A DNA stretch of 9,963 nucleotides from an uncultured Oscillospiraceae bacterium (GTDB lineage: Bacteria > Bacillota > Clostridia > Oscillospirales > Oscillospiraceae), in contig CANQKJ010000059.1 in NCBI GenBank assembly GCA_947624465.1, positions 1 to 9,963 on the forward strand, given 5' to 3'. A model generated the notes under the pieces. It did not search any database, was not told the DNA's origin, and worked only from the letters and a program-made list of their open reading frames with translations. Shown in pieces: positions 6,000-9,963 of this stretch. A program made the translations under genes and the position numbers. Each line of letters starts with the position of its first letter. Positions within the stretch are counted from its first letter, which is position 1.

Positions 6000-6028
6000 T
6001 TGTGCGGGGGGACAAACTGTGATATACT
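6000..6028 (+). promoter_or_regulatory. Promoter of purB-pfkA
   Basis: TTGTGC (6000-6005) and TATACT (6023-6028) are 17 bases apart, and TGA directly before the -10 makes it an extended -10 promoter. The start site would fall near 6035, giving a leader of about 22 bases. There is no room for a purine riboswitch, and no PurR box is recognised. Confidence 0.65.
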
Positions 6029-6056
6029 GCTGGCAGCAGACAAGGAGGGATCCCCG

Positions 6057-7493
6057 TTGAGCAAATCTGTCTATGAGAGCCCGCTGTCCTCCCGCTACGC
6101 CAGCGACGAGATGCAGTATATCTTTTCCCCAGACAAGAAGTTCTCCACCTGGCGCCGGCTGTGGATCGCCCTGGCCAGGGCGGAGATGGAGCTGGGCCTG
6201 CCCGTCACCCAGGAGCAGATCGACGAGATGGAGGCCCATATCACCGACATCGACTACGACCTGGCCGCGCGGAAAGAGCGGGAGCTCCGCCACGATGTGA
6301 TGGCCCACATCCATACCTTCGGCGCGTCCTGCCCCAAGGCCATGCCCATCATCCACCTGGGGGCCACCAGCTGCTATGTGGGGGACAACACCGATATCAT
6401 CCTCATGCGGGAGGGACTGGAGCTGGTCCGGGACAAGCTGGTCCGGGTCCTGGCTGCCCTGGCCGATTTTGCCGACAAGTATAAAACCTTGCCGACCCTT
6501 GGCTTCACCCACTTTCAGGCGGCCCAGCTGGTCACCGTGGGCAAGCGGGCCACCCTGTGGATGAACGAGCTCCTCATGGATCTGGACGAGGTGGAGCACC
6601 GCATCGCCAGTCTGAAGCTGCTGGGCTGCAAGGGCACCACCGGCACCCAGGCCTCCTTCCTGGAGCTGTTCGAGGGGGACCACGAGAAGTGCCGGGAGCT
6701 GGACCGCCGCATCGCAAAAGAGATGGGATTCGACGCCACCGTCCCCGTGTCTGGCCAGACCTACTCCCGGAAGGTGGACGCCGCCGTGCTGGCTGCGCTG
6801 TCCGGCGTGGCCCAGTCCGCCAGCAAGTTCGCCACCGACCTCCGCCTCCTGTGCCACCTCAAGGAGGTGGAGGAGCCCTTTGAGAAGAGCCAGATCGGCT
6901 CCTCCGCCATGCCCTATAAGCGCAACCCCATGCGGTGCGAGCGCATCTGCTCGTTGGCGAGGTACGTGATGGCCGACGCCGCCAATCCCGCCTTCACCGC
7001 CGCCACCCAGTGGTTCGAGCGGACGCTGGATGACTCCGCCAACAAGCGCATCTCGGTGCCCGAGGCGTTTTTAGCGGTGGACGCCATCCTGAACATCTAT
7101 CAGAACGTGGTGTCCGGCCTGGTGGTCCACGAGAAGGTCATCGAAAAGCATATCATGGAGGAACTGCCCTTCATGGCCAGCGAGAACATCATGATGGACG
7201 CCGTCAAGCGGGGCGGAAACCGCCAGGAGCTCCACGAGCGGATCCGCGTCCTCTCCCAGGAGGCCGGGCGGAATGTAAAGGACCTGGGCCTGTCGAACAA
7301 TCTGATCGACCTGATCGCCGCCGACCCCCAGTTCGGCCTCAGCCGGGAGGAACTCACCGCCCATCTGGAACCCGCCCGCTACATCGGTCGCTGCCCGGAG
7401 CAGGTGGAGGATTTCCTCCGGGAGTGCGTCTGCCCCGTGCTGGAGGCCCACGAGGCCGCCCTCGGCGGCCGGGCGGTGGAGCTGAAGGTGTGA
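6057..7493 (+). CDS. purB: Adenylosuccinate lyase
   Basis: PurB splits fumarate from SAICAR and from adenylosuccinate, serving both the late common purine pathway and AMP synthesis; it works as a cytoplasmic homotetramer. From the TTG at 6057 the protein has 478 residues. Visible motifs are RHDVMAHIHTF (78-88), the GATSCYVGDNTD substrate region (102-113), the presumed general-acid His in FTHFQAAQ (H152), and the fumarase/aspartase-superfamily signature loop SSAMPYKRNP (282-291) carrying the catalytic serine, followed by WFERTLDDSANKR. TTG 6057 is chosen because AAGGAGG at 6042-6048 precedes it at ideal distance and MSKSVYESPLSSRYAS is the natural N-terminus; upstream in-frame codons run into the promoter. 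The sequence resembles the animal ADSL type more than the shorter Bacillus PurB. pfkA follows after 34 bases. Confidence 0.95.
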   Translation: MSKSVYESPLSSRYASDEMQYIFSPDKKFSTWRRLWIALARAEMELGLPVTQEQIDEMEAHITDIDYDLAARKERELRHDVMAHIHTFGASCPKAMPIIHLGATSCYVGDNTDIILMREGLELVRDKLVRVLAALADFADKYKTLPTLGFTHFQAAQLVTVGKRATLWMNELLMDLDEVEHRIASLKLLGCKGTTGTQASFLELFEGDHEKCRELDRRIAKEMGFDATVPVSGQTYSRKVDAAVLAALSGVAQSASKFATDLRLLCHLKEVEEPFEKSQIGSSAMPYKRNPMRCERICSLARYVMADAANPAFTAATQWFERTLDDSANKRISVPEAFLAVDAILNIYQNVVSGLVVHEKVIEKHIMEELPFMASENIMMDAVKRGGNRQELHERIRVLSQEAGRNVKDLGLSNNLIDLIAADPQFGLSREELTAHLEPARYIGRCPEQVEDFLRECVCPVLEAHEAALGGRAVELKV

Positions 7494-7527
7494 TATCGCT
7501 TCCAACATATCAAGGGAGGAACAAGCT

Positions 7528-8511
7528 ATGAAATCTGCTGTCAAACGCATTGGCGTATTCACCAGCGGCGGCGACGCCCCCGGCATGAACGCCGCCATCC
7601 GCGCGGTGGTCCGGGCCTCCATGCACTACGGCGTGGAGTGCATCGGCATCCGGCGGGGCTACCACGGCCTCATCAACGGCGACTTTGTGAAGCTGGATTT
7701 CGAAAGCGTCAGCGACATCTCCCGCCGGGGCGGCACGGTGCTGTATTCCGCCCGCAGCATGGAGTTCAAGGAGGAGGCCGGCCGCAGCAAGGCCCTGTCC
7801 ACCTGCAAGCTGCTGGGGCTGGACGCGCTTGTCGGCATCGGCGGGGACGGCACCTTCAAGGGCCTTCTGTCCCTGGCCAAGGCGGGGCTGTCGGTCATCG
7901 GCATCCCCGGCACCATCGACAACGATATCGCCTGTTCCACCTATACCATCGGCTATGACACCGCCTGCAACACCGCCCTGGAGAGCATCGACCGCCTGCG
8001 CGACACCATGAAGTCCCACGAGCGCTGTTCGGTGGTGGAAGTCATGGGACACCGGGCGGGCCACCTGGCGGTGGCCGTGGGCATCTCCTGCGGCGCTACG
8101 GTGGTCCTGGTGCCCGAGCGCAAGGTGGATTACGATGAGGACGTGATCGAACCCATCCGCCGGGCACGGCTGGCCGGCCGCACCCACTTCATGGTCATCG
8201 TGGCCGAGGGCGTGGAAGGCGGCGCCTACGAGGTGGCTGACAAGATCCGGGACGCCACCTCTCTTGACACCCGTGTCACCGTGCTGGGCCACGTCCAGCG
8301 GGGAGGCTCGCCCACCGCCAGGGACCGGCAGGTGGCCACCTACATGGGCCACGCCGCCGTCCGCCTCCTGGTGGAGGGCAAGACCTGCCGGGTGGTGGCC
8401 CTCAACGGCGACGACGTGGTAGACTACGACATCACCGAGGCCCTGGCCATGAAGAAGGACCTGGATAAGGAGGGCCTGCGGGTACTCCGGGACCTGACCG
8501 GTATGGAATAA
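7528..8511 (+). CDS. pfkA: ATP-dependent 6-phosphofructokinase
   Basis: PfkA phosphorylates fructose-6-phosphate to fructose-1,6-bisphosphate, the committed glycolytic step. The 327 residues match the bacterial ATP enzyme (320). Motifs are GGDAPGMN (14-21), GGDGT (105-109), PGTIDND (127-133, catalytic D131) and GHVQRGGSP (254-262). Gly at 108 and Gly at 128 (positions 104 and 124 in E. coli) mark ATP rather than pyrophosphate as donor. The arginines equivalent to E. coli R72, R162, R243 and R252 are present (R76, R166, R249, R258), but MGR, which holds R171 in E. coli, reads MGH here (H175). The ATG has AAGGGAGGA at 7512-7520 and lies 34 bases after purB with no terminator between, so the two are probably co-transcribed. 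A shared terminator follows at 8567-8598. Confidence 0.95.
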   Translation: MKSAVKRIGVFTSGGDAPGMNAAIRAVVRASMHYGVECIGIRRGYHGLINGDFVKLDFESVSDISRRGGTVLYSARSMEFKEEAGRSKALSTCKLLGLDALVGIGGDGTFKGLLSLAKAGLSVIGIPGTIDNDIACSTYTIGYDTACNTALESIDRLRDTMKSHERCSVVEVMGHRAGHLAVAVGISCGATVVLVPERKVDYDEDVIEPIRRARLAGRTHFMVIVAEGVEGGAYEVADKIRDATSLDTRVTVLGHVQRGGSPTARDRQVATYMGHAAVRLLVEGKTCRVVALNGDDVVDYDITEALAMKKDLDKEGLRVLRDLTGME

Positions 8512-8566
8512 TAAAAGGGGAGAGCCATGCGCCGCCTCTTTGCAATTGAATGAGCCGCAAAAAATG

Positions 8567-8598
8567 ACGCACCCCCCGGAGCTGTCCGGAGGGTGCGT
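8567..8598. terminator. Two-way terminator between pfkA and pfp
   Basis: A 14-bp stem with one C-A mismatch (8567-8580 with 8585-8598) closes on GCTG. On the plus strand it is followed by TTCCTGTTT. On the minus strand the complement of the A-run at 8559-8564 gives TTTTTT two bases beyond the stem, so it serves both convergent genes and is stronger for pfp. Confidence 0.85.
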
Positions 8599-8623
8599 TT
8601 CCTGTTTGAGCGGGGAGAGGTCT

Positions 8624-9862
8624 TTATTTCGCCAGGACCTTCTTCAGGCGGGCGAACCGGGGCAGGCCGTTTTCAGTGGCCCGATGGTTGTCGCCCTGGA
8701 TCAGGGGAAGGGCGTAGTCGATATAGCCCTGGTTGACCCCGTTGCCCTGGTTGTTGATCCACTCCAGGGGCACCTTCTTCTCGAAGTTGGCCACCTCGGA
8801 GAGGTTGAACAGCTTGGTCCTGCAGGTGTACCTGCCGTTCTCGCGAGTGCACTCGAAGCCCACCATCTTGTCGGTCTCGCCGGCCACGGCGGCCTCCACG
8901 GCGGTCTTACCCGCCAGGAAGGACTCGTCGATGTCGGTCTGGGAGGCCAGATGGGCGCCGCAGCGCTGGAGCAGGGACAGCTCGATGCCCCGGACCTTGG
9001 CACCGGTGCGCTCCTTGACAATGTTGGCCAGCAGGGCGGCCAGGCCGCCCAGCTGGGCGTGGCCGAAGCCGTCGGTGGCGGAGGTCTTGGCCTCGGACAC
9101 GAAGGAGCCGTCGGCGTAGTGGATGCCCTCAGACACGGCCACGATGCAGTTGCCGTTCTTCTTGTAGATGGCGTCCACATCGGCCAGGAACTTGTCCATG
9201 TCGAAGTCCACCTCGGGCAGATAGACCAGGTCGGGGGCGCAGCCCACCACGCCGGCCAGGGCCGCGGCGCCGGCCAGCCAGCCCGCGTGACGGCCCATGA
9301 TCTCGATGACGGTCACCATGCCGGTGTCATACACCCGGGCGTCCTTGTAGACCTCGGCGCAGGAGGTGGCGATATACTTGGCGGCGGAGGCGAAGCCGGG
9401 GCAGTGGTCGGTGCCGTACAGGTCGTTGTCGATGGTCTTGGGCACGCCCATGACCCGGCACTCCCAGCCGGACTTGGCCATATAGCGGCTGACCTTGGCG
9501 CAGGTATCCATGGAGTCGTTGCCGCCGTTGTAGAAGAAGTAGCGGATATTGTACTTCTTGAAGATCTCCAGGATGCGCTTGTAGTCGGTGTCGTCCACGT
9601 CGGGGTCAGCGATCTTATACCGGCAGGAGCCCAGCTCGGAGGAGGGGGTGTTCAGCAGCAGCTTGAGTTCCTCGGCGTCCTCCTGGCCCATGTCGTACAG
9701 CCTGTCGCCCAGCACGCCCTTGATGCCGTGGGCCGCGCCATAGACGGCGGTGATGTCGGGGTTGTCCAGGGCGGTGCGGATGACGCCGTAGGCGCTGGCG
9801 TTGATGACGGAGGTGGGTCCGCCGGACTGGCCGATGACGGCCGCGCCTTTCAACTGAGACAT
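8624..9862 (-). CDS. pfp: Phosphofructokinase of the pyrophosphate-dependent type
   Basis: This 412-residue protein belongs to the longer phosphofructokinase group. PPi-type enzymes carry out the reversible interconversion of fructose-6-phosphate and fructose-1,6-bisphosphate, saving ATP in glycolysis and allowing reverse flux. Motifs are GGPTSVIN (14-21), GGNDS (113-117), PKTIDND (141-147, catalytic D145), MGRHAGWLA (189-197) and SEGIHYADG. Asp at 116 and Lys at 142, where ATP enzymes have Gly, are the classical marks of pyrophosphate use. The start ATG (9862-9860) has AAGGAG (complement of 9872-9877) nine bases upstream. It lies 28 bases after the stop of a probable aldolase gene, suggesting an fba-pfp operon, and converges on pfkA. 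Donor specificity is inferred from residues, and some enzymes of this group use ATP. Confidence 0.9.
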   Translation of the reverse strand: MSQLKGAAVIGQSGGPTSVINASAYGVIRTALDNPDITAVYGAAHGIKGVLGDRLYDMGQEDAEELKLLLNTPSSELGSCRYKIADPDVDDTDYKRILEIFKKYNIRYFFYNGGNDSMDTCAKVSRYMAKSGWECRVMGVPKTIDNDLYGTDHCPGFASAAKYIATSCAEVYKDARVYDTGMVTVIEIMGRHAGWLAGAAALAGVVGCAPDLVYLPEVDFDMDKFLADVDAIYKKNGNCIVAVSEGIHYADGSFVSEAKTSATDGFGHAQLGGLAALLANIVKERTGAKVRGIELSLLQRCGAHLASQTDIDESFLAGKTAVEAAVAGETDKMVGFECTRENGRYTCRTKLFNLSEVANFEKKVPLEWINNQGNGVNQGYIDYALPLIQGDNHRATENGLPRFARLKKVLAK

Positions 9863-9890
9863 AGCGATACTCTCCTTCTATACGGTGAAA

Positions 9891-9963
9891 TCAGGCCTTG
9901 CCGGCGCAGCCCAGCACGTCGATGAGCTTGTGCTTGACCAGCTCCTTGATGTTGGCGCGGGCG
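9891..9963 (-). CDS. fba: Probable class II fructose-bisphosphate aldolase, last 23 residues (cut by window)
   Basis: The minus strand is open from the window edge to TGA (complement of 9891-9893). The visible tail ends NIKELVKHKLIDVLGCAGKA. A short basic helix ending in V-L-G-x-A-G-K-A is what I recall from the C-terminus of clostridial class II aldolases. The neighbour supports it: pfp starts 28 bases downstream on the same strand, and aldolase uses the product of that enzyme. With so few residues the name is tentative. Confidence 0.55.
   Translation of the reverse strand, partial: ARANIKELVKHKLIDVLGCAGKA

Noticed and set aside
8527..8553. Eight-codon frame (MRRLFAIE) just after pfkA, preceded by AGGGGAG
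   Set aside because: It has a plausible ribosome site but is too short to separate from chance, and nothing downstream on the plus strand could be regulated by it.
8540..9925. 461-codon open frame on the plus strand opposite pfp
   Set aside because: It contains the pfkA/pfp terminator, has no ribosome site, is Val/Gly/His-rich low-complexity, and is the complement of a clear phosphofructokinase.

Overview
The window is ordinary chromosome from a GC-rich, endospore-forming member of the Clostridia. The best guess is an Oscillospiraceae-type gut bacterium (Flavonifractor, Intestinimonas or Lawsonibacter-like). The evidence is a SCIFF-peptide maturase (a hallmark of Clostridia), a SpoIIM-family sporulation protein behind a SigE-type promoter, a SigH-type sigma factor, and high-GC genes with frequent GTG/TTG starts separated by AT-rich gaps. 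The genus is inferred from gene content and base composition only.

Layout. (1) 1-433: the 3' end of the SCIFF maturase gene, closed by a strong terminator and a second small hairpin. (2) 434-2181: an AT-rich regulatory stretch with a three-fold GACATAA repeat and candidate SigA and SigE promoters, then spoIIM and xerD, ending at a two-way terminator. (3) 2182-2662: a low-GC island with a short minus-strand gene for a 53-residue, two-helix membrane protein. It has its own consensus promoter and Shine-Dalgarno, and its transcription ends at the terminator shared with xerD. The plus-strand promoter of the ruv operon closes this island. (4) 2663-4859: ruvC-ruvA-ruvB, the Holliday-junction operon. 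(5) 4860-5979: a SigH-like sigma factor with a very short leader and no visible ribosome site, then a double zinc-ribbon protein and a terminator. (6) 6000-8511: purB and pfkA on the plus strand. (7) 8559-9963: a two-way terminator, then on the minus strand a PPi-type phosphofructokinase gene (pfp) preceded by the 3' end of what looks like class II fructose-bisphosphate aldolase (fba).

How the genes work together. RuvABC branch-migrates and cuts Holliday junctions, and XerD resolves the chromosome dimers that such recombination can create. SpoIIM and the SigH-like factor point to the sporulation programme. The right end is central metabolism: adenylosuccinate lyase for purines, then two phosphofructokinases of opposite phosphoryl-donor type facing each other, the PPi one apparently co-transcribed with aldolase. 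I see no mobile element, CRISPR array, tRNA or rRNA. The most original item is the small membrane-protein gene; the rest is mostly recognisable core genome with some regulatory details worth checking.
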